Program-made: the position numbers and the translations under genes
Notes under the pieces: model-generated
The model's database searches: none
Told to the model about the DNA's origin: nothing
What the model saw: only the letters and a program-made list of their open reading frames with translations
DNA from: Brachionus plicatilis
Lineage: Eukaryota; Rotifera; Eurotatoria; Ploima; Brachionidae
Direction of reading: 5' to 3'
Assembly: GCA_010279815.1 (NCBI GenBank)
Contig: QEOQ01000508.1
Span: forward strand, 4,215,342-4,279,341
Length of the DNA: 64,000 nt
Shown: positions 1-11,000 of the stretch, piece after piece
Layout: every line of letters begins with the position of its first letter
Numbering within the stretch: position 1 is the stretch's first letter

Positions 1-9
1 TTTTTTAAG

Positions 10-3000
10 ATGCATAAATGACTATTTAAAAGAAAAAACAAGAATTTTAATCAGCCATCAAGTACATTTGCTTGAATCATCAAAAAAAATATTTATTTTA
101 AAAAATGTACCATCCAAAATTTAAATTATAATCTTATTCCAATAAATTATACTTAAAGGGTAAAATCGAGGCTGAAGGGACCTATAACCAACTACTTGAT
201 TCTCATTTAAAAGAGTTAAGTTGTACGGATAAAACTATATCTAGTGGAGAATTCGATTCATTAGTAGAAGATACAGTTGATGAAGTTGAATTTGAAAATA
301 AGAAGAAATTATCTGAAGATTTAAAACTAAAACAAGAAGTAAACTTAATTAAAAAATTGTATATTGATTTAAAATATTTTTAAGCTAATCAAAAAAGAAA
401 GAGAAGAAGTCCAGCAGAAAGGTGCCGTAGGGTGGAACTCTTATGCTTCTTATTTTACAGCTGGAACTGGATATTTTGGACTTATTGGTGTAATTTTTCT
501 ATTTTTGGCGGCCCAAGCTATGACAATTTCTGCCGATTATTGGCTGTCTATTTGGTCAAATTTGGAAGAAGAATTTGAAAACAAACAAAAGCAAATTAAA
601 AGCTGTCTACAAAATTTGGAAACTCAAAATGTGAATTGTACCCAAATACTTTTTGATATTGACTCAAATACTGATCCATCTTCAATCAATTTAATTTATG
701 ATGATAGGGAACGATCTTACAAAATTTATTTAAGTAAACAAAAATTAAATTTTAACAAAAAAATTTAAAAAAAAAAAAATTTTAGCGCTGGTATGCACTG
801 CTTTTATTGTGGTCGCAGTACGTTCTGTTGCTTTCTTCATGTTTTGTGTGAAAAATTCCAAGAAAACTTATCAAAAATTATTTTCAAGTGTTAGAGATAC
901 ATCCATAAGATTTTATGATCTAAATCCAATAGGTAAATTTATGAAATTAGAATTTTTCAAATTTGTAAATTTAGACCTTAAACAAAAATAAATTAAATCA
1001 ATATTTAAATTAAAATATAAACTAAATAAAATTTTCGTTTAATTTAAACTTGTTTATTAAACAACATATTTAATAATTTTTTAATTATTTTTTAAAAAGG
1101 TAGAATTCTCAATCGTTTTTCTAAGGATACGAACAATATGGATGAAATGTTAACTCTGTATCTGTACGACTTCTGTCAAGTATAAAACTTTATCGGCTTT
1201 TATGATATTTTTTGGAAAACAACAAAAAAAACTATTTTAAAACTAATTTCCATAATTATATTCATTGAATTCTAATTTTAAGGTAGCAATGGTTATACTG
1301 GGAGGATTGGTTGTTCCGATTTCAGTTAATCCGTGGTTGATTCTGCCACTTGTTCCCTTAGGATTTGTATTTTTCTTAATTAAAAACTATTTCATATCTA
1401 CAGCAAGAGAATTGAAAAGACTTGACAATATTGGCCGCAGTCCTTTATTTGTTTATGCAAATACAACAATTGAAGGTATCAGCACAATTAGAGTTGCCAA
1501 TAAGGAAAAAATATTAGCTCAAGAATTTAATGTCTTGACTGATTATCATACCAGAGCTTGCTTTGCTTTTTTTGTTGTTAATCGTTGGTTCGGTCTACGT
1601 TTGGACTTTCTCTGTTCATTATACACAATAATAACTCTTTTTGGAAGCTTGTTATTAAAAGGTGATTAGGATTAGACATGATATTTATCTGATTACACAT
1701 TTTTTTCTAAAGATTATCTTGGTCTAAAGCCTGGTCAAGTTGGCCTATTAATGGTTTATTTATTTCAGCTATTCCATCTCTTTCAATGGAGCATAGCCTT
1801 GTGGACAAATGTTGAAAATTTGGTATTTTTTTTTTTTTTGAAAATTTGGTGAATTTATTTTAATTTGAAAAAAAAAATTAGATGACCTCAATTGAACGAA
1901 TTGTTGAGTACACAAACATACCATCTGAGCCATTGAGAGAAGGAAAAATTGAACCTCCGATCAATTGGCCAACTAGTGGAGAAATTGAATTTGATAAAGT
2001 TTCATTAAATTATGACAAAAATTTGCCAAGTGTTCTCAAAGAAATATCACTGAATATAAGACCGGGAGAAAAAGTTGGAATTGTGGGCAGAACAGGAGCT
2101 GGAAAGTCTTCATTTTTTCAAGCAATCTTTAGAATGTATGAACCTTTTGGAAAAATATTCATTGATGGAGTTGACATTACCCAGCTAAGCTTGAACAATC
2201 TACGAACAAAATTGACCATAATTCCGGTAGGAAATAAAATAAATTTATATTTAATTTTGATAAAATTTTTCAAATTCTTATTCAAGCAAGAACCAGTCTT
2301 ATTCTCTGGAACACTCAGACTCAACTTGGATCCTTTTGGTAAATACTCTGACCAGGAAATATGGTATGCCGTCGAGTCTGTCAGTCTAAAAAACAGTGTT
2401 CAATCGATGAATTCAGGTCTTGATTCATTAATTACAACTGGTGGTACCAATTTGAGTGTAGGCCAAAAGCAACTCATTTGTTTGGCAAGAGCTATTTTAA
2501 AAAAAACTAAAATCTTGATCATTGATGAAGCAACTGCCAATGTGGACTATAACACAGATGCCATCATTCAAAAGACAATACGAGAACAGTTTAAAGATTG
2601 CACGGTTCTAACTATTGCTCACCGTTTGGCCACTGTTGTTGACAGTGATAGAATATTAGTGAGTTTTTTTAAGGCTGTATTTTGATTTTTTATGATTAAA
2701 ATTTTTATTTTTAAAAGTGTTTGTCAGAAGGTAAAATAGTTAATTTTGGTATTCCAAAAGAGTTGTTGAGTGACGAAAATTCCATTTTATATGAGCTTAC
2801 AAAAAAATTGTCACCAAATGAAAAGAAGCTAATTTTTGACATTGCCAATGGTGAAAAAAAAGTTGATCTAGCTCTAGATATTGTTCCGATTGAGAATGAT
2901 AATGAAATGATGATGGAAACAAAATCAGTAAAGTCTTTTGTCTATGAAAATAAAGGAGTCGATTTTTCTGATGAAGAAATAAGTCTGTTTGATTCAAGTT

Positions 3001-3056
3001 TACAGTCTTTATCGAATTTTTCTATTGGCAAAAGTGAATTAGAAGCAAGATTTTAA
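10..3056 (+). CDS. ABCC4: ABCC4 (MRP4)-like ABC transporter, 3' part, 10 exons
   Basis: Multidrug-resistance-protein type exporter of the ABCC family, a plasma-membrane ATP-driven pump for organic anions. Exons read by eye: 10-106, 159-338, 385-733, 786-932, 1100-1179, 1283-1661, 1713-1822, 1882-2226, 2287-2658, 2718-3056; phases agree at every join and introns are 46-167 bp with GT-AG ends. The first exon is the end of NBD1 ([10 protein letters not shown]). TMD2 follows, with the ABCC hallmark [14 protein letters not shown] split by an intron at 933-1099. NBD2 has Walker A ([10 protein letters not shown]), the signature LSVGQKQL, Walker B ([12 protein letters not shown]) and the H-loop TIAHRL. 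The order and spacing match MRP4 closely. The 5' half lies outside the window. Intron 2227-2286 is 60 bp with no stop, so it reads through in frame. An acidic tail of about 90 residues follows NBD2. Family assignment is sure; the exact ABCC subtype is inference. Confidence 0.9.
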
Positions 3057-4342
3057 AATATTTATTAATTTTATTGTTAAAATATTAGTTTAAATAAAAT
3101 TTGTTACCGTAATTATTTGTTTAAAATTTGCTCTTTGCTCCAAAACTCAGAAATTCAGCTTTGACGCATATTAAAATTATTATTTTTTTTAAGGACTCGT
3201 TTTCAAATAGCATTTTTATTAATTTTAAACTTTAAGCTCTTTTATTTTCTTTTTTAATTACTAACAATTTTTTTTTTTATTCTTTTTCTATTAATCAAAA
3301 AGATCATTTAAAATCACTTTTTTCTTTCATAATTATGTAATTAAGCCTATTGTAAAAAATATAAAATTTTCTTTTTTTTTTAAAATGGGTACTGAAAAGA
3401 AGGTCGAAACGACCGTTCGGAGCAGTCCTGGGTTAAACCCAAAAATATATTTAAAAAAAAAAAAAAAAAAAATTTTTTTATTAATTAATTAGGAAATAAA
3501 TTCAAAAGAAAGCTTCTATTGAAGAACAGACTATGAATATATTCAAAAATTTTGTAATCTTTTTACAAAATAAAAAGATAATATTTTTGCTATTGAATTA
3601 TCAGCTAGAAAATGAATTTGAAAACACTTTATGTTATTCCTAAATTAAGCCTATGACTTGGAACCAGCAAAGGTAAGGTTGCGACTTTACAACCTGCCGA
3701 CAAACTTAAAGGCTGTGAATCTCGACAACCATTTAGATTTGCTTGGATCCATAATAAATGGATGCAGAGACTAAATTAAAATTATACAAATATGTTTTTA
3801 CCTTAATCAACTTTATTTACACCGACTTAAAAAAATTTTATTACTATTCCACAAAATTTGTTACCGATACTGTAACTTGACTCTAGAGGTCTATGGGAAT
3901 AAGGATATAACTTAGTAATAATTTTAAAATATTTATTTAAAATAAGAAAACAATTTTAGAAAGAATGAGATATAGTTGAGTTTGGCCTAACTTAACTTTG
4001 TGGAAGATATTCGAATAAAATCGAATTTCTAAAATATCTAAACTCGTATTTATAGTCCAACAAAAGCTAAGTAGTAATTAAAAAATAATATAATCGATCA
4101 GACTACAAAAATCAAAAGCACATATCAATAAAAATATAATCAAAAATAGATTAACATACAAAAATAACCAGAACGATCAATCATTTAAAAATAGATAAAT
4201 TTTGACTATTCGGATATATAATTAGTTTATTTAGTCTGCCAGTAACAAATTGTTTCCTCTCCATTAAATTAAAAAAAAAATCAGATATTAAAAAATTTTA
4301 TTTAACAAGAAATTGTTCAAAATAAAAATAAATTAAAAAATT
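3057..4342. other. Intergenic, AT-rich, with two GC-richer islands
   Basis: No coding signal seen between the convergent ABCC and SLC49 genes. Two islands stand out from the AT background: 3387-3440, containing two small hairpins followed by an A-run, and about 3650-3765, a GC-richer stretch with no reading frame of note. Both are probably ends of retroelements, but I cannot name a family. Confidence 0.5.
3402..3440 (+). repeat. Paired-hairpin island, probable retroelement 3' end
   Basis: GGTCG-AAA-CGACC (3402-3414) is a perfect 5-bp stem, and GGGTT-A-AACCC (3430-3440) is a second one; an A-rich run follows from about 3451. Hairpin plus A-run is the usual look of a non-LTR retrotransposon or SINE 3' end. 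Family unknown. Confidence 0.35.
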
Positions 4343-5986
4343 TCAACTTCTAACAGAATTAAAAATTTGTTCTGCTATTTTTTCTTGTTCTGATCTCAGC
4401 CTCAAATAAGAACATCTAAAAAAAATTGTGAAAAAAATAGCAATACAACATTGTAGAAGACATTGTCCATACAATGGATAGTTAAAGTCAAGCACGCTTA
4501 GTCTAGATTCATTGACTAAATCTCCAGTCACGTTTACTTTGGTACAAGTTTGAATATTACCGTAAATAAATGAATCTTTTGGCACATTCTTTGCCAAGCC
4601 TGGGTAAACCAAAATGAAAACTATGCCAAAAACTTGTCCGGCTATAAACAACAAGCCAGTAGAGACAGCCTCGGGTATTGGATACACGCATTCAATGGCC
4701 ATGTCCATACAAATTGGTAGCAATGGAAGACCAAAAAATCCTGTCAGGCAAAACGAAATTAATAAAAGATAATAAATAAACGAATTGTCATTATTATACA
4801 ATTGCAAAATGACAAAAAGCAAATTTGCCAAAGCGCTTATGCAAAAGCAAATCTTTGACATTTCTTCAAAGCGTTTTGTCTTATCCAAAATTACGCCCGC
4901 GATCAGGGACCCGACCATTCCAGAAATAATCATAGCTCCACCAAAATATCCAACATCAGTGTCTGAATAGCCTCTGGTGCACAAAATTTGCTCCAACAAA
5001 GTTGTCAATGTATTGAATAGACCTAAACTTAGGCCAAAACTGATGAACAAAATCAAAAAATCTTTAGATGACATTAGCTTGACTATTTGGCTCAAATAAT
5101 GCTTAAAATTAGAAAAAAATGATTCTTCATCTTCTTCTGGCTCATTCAGCACATATTCTCTTCTTTCTGATTGCGCATTTGTACTGTTCATGATGGCACT
5201 GAAACTTGGAGGAAACTTTGGAGTTGATCTGTTTATAAAGCCAGCCATGATTGCGGGAACTAGTGAAATTAAACAGGAGACAATGTTCAGAAGGCTTATT
5301 TCGGAAATAAATTCCTGGGAGCTGTACACTATTTGAGGGGAGACCAAGGCGCCAACTAAGACTCCCAGAGTGTTTGAGGCCAGAGCTATTGTGTTGGCTA
5401 GTGATCTTTGGTCTTCGGAAAACCAAGTGTTGGCAAATTTGGTCGAAACAAACAAAACAAATGGTTGAGCGAGGGCACACATTGATTGTCCTACTAAAAG
5501 AACTGAATACTTGGCCGAATCAGATACCAGCGGTTGAGCATCAGCTAAATCAAGGGAGCTTACCATTTTTATGGCACTTCCCAAAAAATTAATCCATGCA
5601 CCCAAATTAATGCTAGCTCTTATTCCGAATGTGTCAATTAGCCAAAATGAAATGAAACCTGACGGAATTGACACGATCAGGTATAGGAGAGATAGAAAAT
5701 TAACTGAATTGTAGGATATTTTATAAAACTCGCCTGTAAAATCGGCTATGGATCCATAGCAAATCCAGTTAAAAGCATTCGAAATGTTCGATATACTGAT
5801 TACTAGTAAAATGAACCATCGAATTTTATAGACCTTGATCTGATGGTTAGAATGTTGAGTTGAATTTGGGTCTTGTGGCTCTGAAGAACTGCCGGAGAAT
5901 GTCAAATATTGGTCGCCATTTTTGCCTTTTTTGATTTTCCACAATGGTGATCTAATGTCATCATTTTCAAATGGTATACTGCTCAT
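4343..5986 (-). CDS. SLC49-family (FLVCR/MFSD7-like) major facilitator carrier
   Basis: Single-exon gene of 547 residues, the normal size for the family. It begins with a soluble N-terminus of about 50 residues, then KIRWFILLVISISNISNAFNW, the TM1 pattern of FLVCR/SLC49 proteins. About twelve hydrophobic segments follow. The stretch ALAQPFVLFVSTKFANTWF with DQRSLAN and a conserved small-residue helix (SNTLGVLVGALVSPQIV) is the TM4-TM5 signature of SLC49A3/A4 rather than of sugar or peptide MFS carriers. An acidic cytoplasmic loop (NEPEEDEESFFSNF) separates the two six-helix halves. Known relatives move heme, choline or related solutes; the substrate here cannot be told from sequence. The start at 5986 is the first ATG of an open frame. 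The gene converges on the ABCC gene. Family confidence is good, subfamily moderate. Confidence 0.8.
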   Translation of the reverse strand: MSSIPFENDDIRSPLWKIKKGKNGDQYLTFSGSSSEPQDPNSTQHSNHQIKVYKIRWFILLVISISNISNAFNWICYGSIADFTGEFYKISYNSVNFLSLLYLIVSIPSGFISFWLIDTFGIRASINLGAWINFLGSAIKMVSSLDLADAQPLVSDSAKYSVLLVGQSMCALAQPFVLFVSTKFANTWFSEDQRSLANTIALASNTLGVLVGALVSPQIVYSSQEFISEISLLNIVSCLISLVPAIMAGFINRSTPKFPPSFSAIMNSTNAQSERREYVLNEPEEDEESFFSNFKHYLSQIVKLMSSKDFLILFISFGLSLGLFNTLTTLLEQILCTRGYSDTDVGYFGGAMIISGMVGSLIAGVILDKTKRFEEMSKICFCISALANLLFVILQLYNNDNSFIYYLLLISFCLTGFFGLPLLPICMDMAIECVYPIPEAVSTGLLFIAGQVFGIVFILVYPGLAKNVPKDSFIYGNIQTCTKVNVTGDLVNESRLSVLDFNYPLYGQCLLQCCIAIFFTIFFRCSYLRLRSEQEKIAEQIFNSVRS

Positions 5987-6592
5987 TTTGAAAAATTAAT
6001 TTATATAATCATACATAAGCATATGAATTAGATTTTTTTTGTAAATTCTATCACATGATTTTTGTTTTTCATTTATTTATTAAATTTGAAGATAATAGAT
6101 TTTTTTAAGACTAAAATGTTAAATTCAATTGACAAGCCTTCTTTTTAAAAAAAATCAAATCTATAAAAAAATAAAATTTTATTTTAACTAAATTTAAACT
6201 AAAGCGATTCCACTTTTTCGAGGGAAATTCTTGTGCATTTTTTTCAATCGTTAAATTTTAAATTTTTATATGTTTTTTCTGATTTCTTTGTAATTTTATT
6301 CAGTTTAAAGTGTAAAAATATTTTGCTATACATTTAAAATTAAAAAATTGTATAATACTTATTATTGAAAAACTAATTCTTTTTTTACGTTTAGAACGAA
6401 TCGAGTAGAATTAATTTTAACCATGATAAAGAAAATTTTTAAATGATGAGAAATCAAAAAAAAATTTGAAAAATAGATCATTCATTTGAAGGACGATTAT
6501 TTCATAGAAAAAAAACTCAAAGAAAAAATTCATAGAAATTTATTGTGCTTCGAAAAAAAAAAGAAAAATCATAGAAAGTTTAATTATTCAAT
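5987..6592. other. Intergenic upstream of SLC49-like gene
   Basis: AT-rich; presumably contains the SLC49-like promoter. No RNA gene, ORF or repeat recognised. Confidence 0.5.
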
Positions 6593-7107
6593 TTATAGTG
6601 CCCCAGATGATAAAGGTAAGTCTTTCTATCTTCTAATTCAAGAGTCTCTGGGAGAATAAGTAGACCAGATATTGTCAAATGCCTACCAACTTTTATAAAT
6701 GAGATATTAAGCTATTATATTTTAATTTTTATTTTATTTAGAATAGTTTAAGGAAGATTTCTCCCTAAGGCTTATCAGAATGGAACTTAGTCCTTCTTTT
6801 AAGCCTCATGATAAATAAAATATAATTAATTGAGTTTTGAGCTTTAAAAATACAAAGTTAAAATTAAATAAATAAAATTCGAGTAAACATTCGATAAAAA
6901 AATGAAAGAGCTGTAGATAAAAAATAATATAAATATAAAAATAAAATTATTTGAAGCTGTTAAATAAACATGAGTATTTTTTGTTAGTTAGATATTAAGC
7001 TATTAATTAAAAAAAAAATTAGGCGGGTTGGTCGCTTTTCGATCGAGGAATTAACTTTTTTATTGTTCCTGTCTGACTTGCCTTTATAATTTGGGGCACT
7101 ATACACT
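6593..7107. mobile_element. MITE, TIR TATAGTGCCCCA, copy 1 (carries nested insertion)
   Basis: The left end reads tatagtgccccagatgataa and the right end is the inverse complement of tatagtgccccaaattataa, giving about 28-bp terminal inverted repeats that extend to AAAGGYAAGTC. The inner sequence matches copy 2 at 44889-45117 in reverse orientation, except for an extra 272 bp at 6718-6989. No coding capacity. The TA at the edges suggests a Tc1/mariner-like TA target, but that is inference. Confidence 0.8.
6718..6989 (-). mobile_element. 272-bp insertion in the MITE, 16-bp target duplication
   Basis: The 16-mer agatattaagctatta occurs at 6702-6717 and again at 6990-7005, bracketing sequence absent from MITE copy 2. 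A 16-bp duplication and a T-rich left edge (A-rich tail on the minus strand) point to target-primed insertion of a short LINE fragment or SINE in minus orientation. No ORF. Confidence 0.65.
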
Positions 7108-8002
7108 TCTCTTATTTTCTTTCATTTAGTTTTTAGTTTGGTTTTGAATTTTTTACTCTGAGTTGCAAATTTTATTATTTTTTCTATGAATTTTTTTTCC
7201 ATGATTTAATACACAACCCATTCAGTTACCCTTATCTGTCTTTAATTAATCTTTGTTCTTTAGTGGTTGTCTATACAACGTCTATCACCCGATTTGTGTT
7301 CCTAATGTTTTGCTGTTAAGCTATTCATTTTATTAATTTTTTGGGATCAAAAATACGACAACTTGTCTTATATTTTTTCCTAATAAAATGATTTTATTCA
7401 GTAAGTAAATTTTGAAATTTAAAGTGTGTTTATCAAAAAAATATGATTCATTATTTATTTATTTATTTATTTATTCTTTGGCAAGGCAAGGGCCGTTTCT
7501 GACCACATCACAGTACACTGTTAAATAAAGCGTACTGTATTTACAAAATAACAAAAAAGAAAAATTTTAATTACAAAAATTTTAAGTTTTCAGGTTCTCA
7601 AGTTAAATTAGATTATATAAAAAGAGAATAATACACTTTAGAAAAATAAAAAAAAAAATTAGTAGAAGACTGATCAATAAATGAAAAAAATATATATATT
7701 ATAAAAATTGAGTCAAAATTTAATTCATTATTATTTATTCAATCTTCCAAGATAATTTATGAGGAAGAATTCAAGTTAGATTTGTAGGATTTAAAAATTC
7801 TGAAAAAAATTTTCCAAATGCTTTAATAATAATTAGAAAAAGGTCATATTAAAAAACTGTTTATTCTAATTTAAAATTAAATCAACTAAGATGAAAATTA
7901 TTCTGCAAACTACAATTTAATTGAGCTTGAATTTCAAAATTCTGCTTAATTGTATCTATTTATAAAATCTAATTTTAATTTAAAAAATTAAATATAATTC
8001 TT
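7108..8002. other. Intergenic, AT-rich
   Basis: No gene seen. Holds the tail repeat at 7451-7548 and otherwise simple AT-rich sequence up to the 3' end of the SLC17 gene. Confidence 0.5.
7451..7548 (-). repeat. (ATTT)n plus conserved GC-richer tail, LINE/SINE 3' end
   Basis: Seven ATTT units are followed by about 70 bp with a GC-rich core (ggcaaggcaagggccg) and an inverted pair CAGTAC/GTACTG. On the minus strand this is unique sequence ending in an AAAT tail, the usual form of a non-LTR 3' terminus. It differs from the CTGAAGGAGC hairpin family elsewhere in the window. Confidence 0.5.
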
Positions 8003-11000
8003 TCATTTGTTTATTATCTGTTTATTAAGCTCATCTAATTCATCAATATTTCGATTTAGATTAAGATCAACTTTAGCCCAGGACTGTACTTCTGCCTCTG
8101 TAAAAATTAAATAGAACATACATCCAAAAAAATATAAAAATGAAGTTATCCAAAAAACAATTCTCCATTCTTCCAGTTTTTGCTAATTTAAATTAACTAT
8201 TAAATAAAAGTAAAAAAAAATTAAAAGATTTGTCTTACATTAGAAGTTAACAGTCCAACTACATAGGGACCAACAAATCCAGGTATTGTTCCAATCATGT
8301 TTTGAATGCCAATAAGAATACCACTAAATGGACCTGCAATCTCATGAGAATTGATGTAGAAACCTCCAGTTCCGGAACATCCACTTTATTTAATAAACCT
8401 TGATTATTACGAATTCTTTCTTAATTCAAATTTACTTTAAAGCTTGACCAAGGATCAGAAAAAATACTGCTAAATAAGGTGAGGAACAGTCCACGTAAGA
8501 TAGGAATATAAGAGCAACCATGGGAGTAAACATTGACAAAGCTGTATAAAGTTTTCTGACATAAATTTTCCGCATTTTATTCCTAGATATCAAATAGTCG
8601 GCCACAAAACTTGAATTTATAACAATTATCCAGGAGACAAAAAAAGGAATCGAAGATAGAATCCCATTCTAAAAAAGATGCCAAAATTTTTGAAATATAA
8701 TAATTTTGGGGTATTAAAAAATTTGGTTCAAAATTTAAAATTTTTTTCTCATGTCAAATATAATATTAACTCTACATTGAAAATTTTCTAATTTTTGTAT
8801 CAAATTTGAGAATACCTCATTTTTTATTTTAATATTACAGATTCAATATCGAACTTGAGGACGTCGCGAATGTAAGTAGGAATTTGTGTCATATACAAAT
8901 AGCCACCCCAGTGGAAACAAAACGTCACTACATATATTGCTAATGATGGTTTAGCTGTGAAAAGAGGCTTCCAAGGAGTTGTTATCTAAAATAAATTTAA
9001 TCATTCGAATATTTGTTGTAATAAAATGCAGAGTTTACATTACATTAAATGAAAAAAAAAGCTCAAATCATTATTAAAAAGTTTCAAGTAATTAAATTTT
9101 TTAGCAAAAAAATCAAAATCATAAATATGCAATTTCAGATTGAAGAATAAAAAAATTTTCAAGTTTTAATTTTTTTTCAATACTTTGTATTCATTTAAAA
9201 AAAAGAGCTTAAAAAACCCGTATCCTTTCTATTGTTAATGCAGGATTAAAGCTTTAGATTTTTTCCAAAATTTTAAATATAAAATAATCACTTATCAAAT
9301 TTTTTTTTAATTCAATTTATAAAACTGGATCAAATAAAAAAAAAAACAATAATTTTTATTTTTCAAAATTTTAATGTAGAATCAAAGCTTTTTTATGCAG
9401 CGGACACGGAAATACGTTATCAAACTATCTCGTTCTGCATAATCAATTTACTTAAATTTTTTTAAAATTTCATCAGTCCTTTTTTTGATCTACTAGAAAA
9501 TTGGAGAACTTTAGTCAAAAAGATTCGACAAAATTAAAAAAAAATTCCATTATTTTTCAATAATTCTTATTTTTAATTTTCTGAAATATTAGACAAAAAT
9601 GTTTAAAAATATGAAAATGTAAAATAATTTAGATTTAGATTTGGTTTGATTTTTGTGTTTGAACAACAAAATGTATCCAATGTTGAAATATAAATGAAAA
9701 AAAGAGATATTACAAATTTTTTTTTTGTTTCAAATAAAAAAACAATTTTAAGTTAATATTGTAAGCATTTTCATATTTGAAATTAAACTCTTTTGTGAAA
9801 TAGAATGAGTTTAATTTTTATTTGAAAATTTGAAAAAAATATTGAAAATTCTTTTTTTAACTTTAAATTATTTATTTATTTTGTTTATTTTAACAAATTG
9901 AATAGAATAGCTATTTAATAGAATGCCTAATTCTCGAAACTGATATAAAAATAAACAATTGAAGTTAATAATTTTTTTTCTAATTTGAAGGAGCTTTAAA
10001 AATATAATTTGCTCTGATCTAGTTGATCTGGTATTACCCTTTCAACAATCCAAAATACCCAAATGCGCTCTGTACATAAATCTTTGCCTTGCAACACAAA
10101 TAATATAAATTAAAGAAAATTAAAATTAATTTATCGTTCTTTATGTGTTTGACTTTGGAAAACAAAAACTCATCTGTTTCGCAAATTTTACTTACTCCAC
10201 CTAGCTTTAAATTTTTTATCTAATTTTTTTCTTTAATTTATATTTATCAATTGAATTACTATTTTTTTGATATTACATTTAGCTTTTTTCTAAATAGATG
10301 AAAAAATATCAAATTAGATGAACCATTTTTAGATTAGGTGAACTAATAGTTGATAAAATCCGAGAACAAGAATTGTTCCAGAAATAGATGAACCGTAGTT
10401 CACCTTACCGACTAGATCCAAAGAACTTTGTTTTTTTCTTGAAAAATTTTGTCTTTAGTGATAATTGACGTTCGTTTGATATATTTTAACAAAAACTCAA
10501 TTTATTTAAAGTTGGAAAACAGAGCGTAAATACAGTAGATATAGTGTTTAAAGTTAAAATGTATAATGGGTAAGATTACGTTATTTTACGTAATTTTACG
10601 TCATAAAACGTAAGCTTACATTTTCTGACGTAAAATAACTTAATCCTACCCATTATACATTTTAACTTTAAACACTGTAGTTTTTTAAACTACAAATATT
10701 ATCTTAAGGATCATCATATTACACTCAAAGTCAAAATTTATAAAAAAGTTTTTCATATTTTGTAATATAAACTTAGTTACCATAAATTTGTAGAAATTTG
10801 TTTAATATTCATGAATTTTAATTAATTTAACTTTAAATAATTTTGCTATCCTTTTTTTAAAGGGTCATATTTATTCGGGCTCATCCAGTTACCGAAATGG
10901 GCTCATTACTCATTAACAATAATTAGTAATTTGGTCTCATAATTTAATTAAAATGAAATAATATTTATTTTTTCTAAAAAAATGATTACTATTCATGTCC

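Noticed and set aside
3402..3440. Possible tRNA or hammerhead ribozyme at the GC island
   Set aside because: No cloverleaf or A/B box pair fits, and the conserved hammerhead core CTGATGA is absent.
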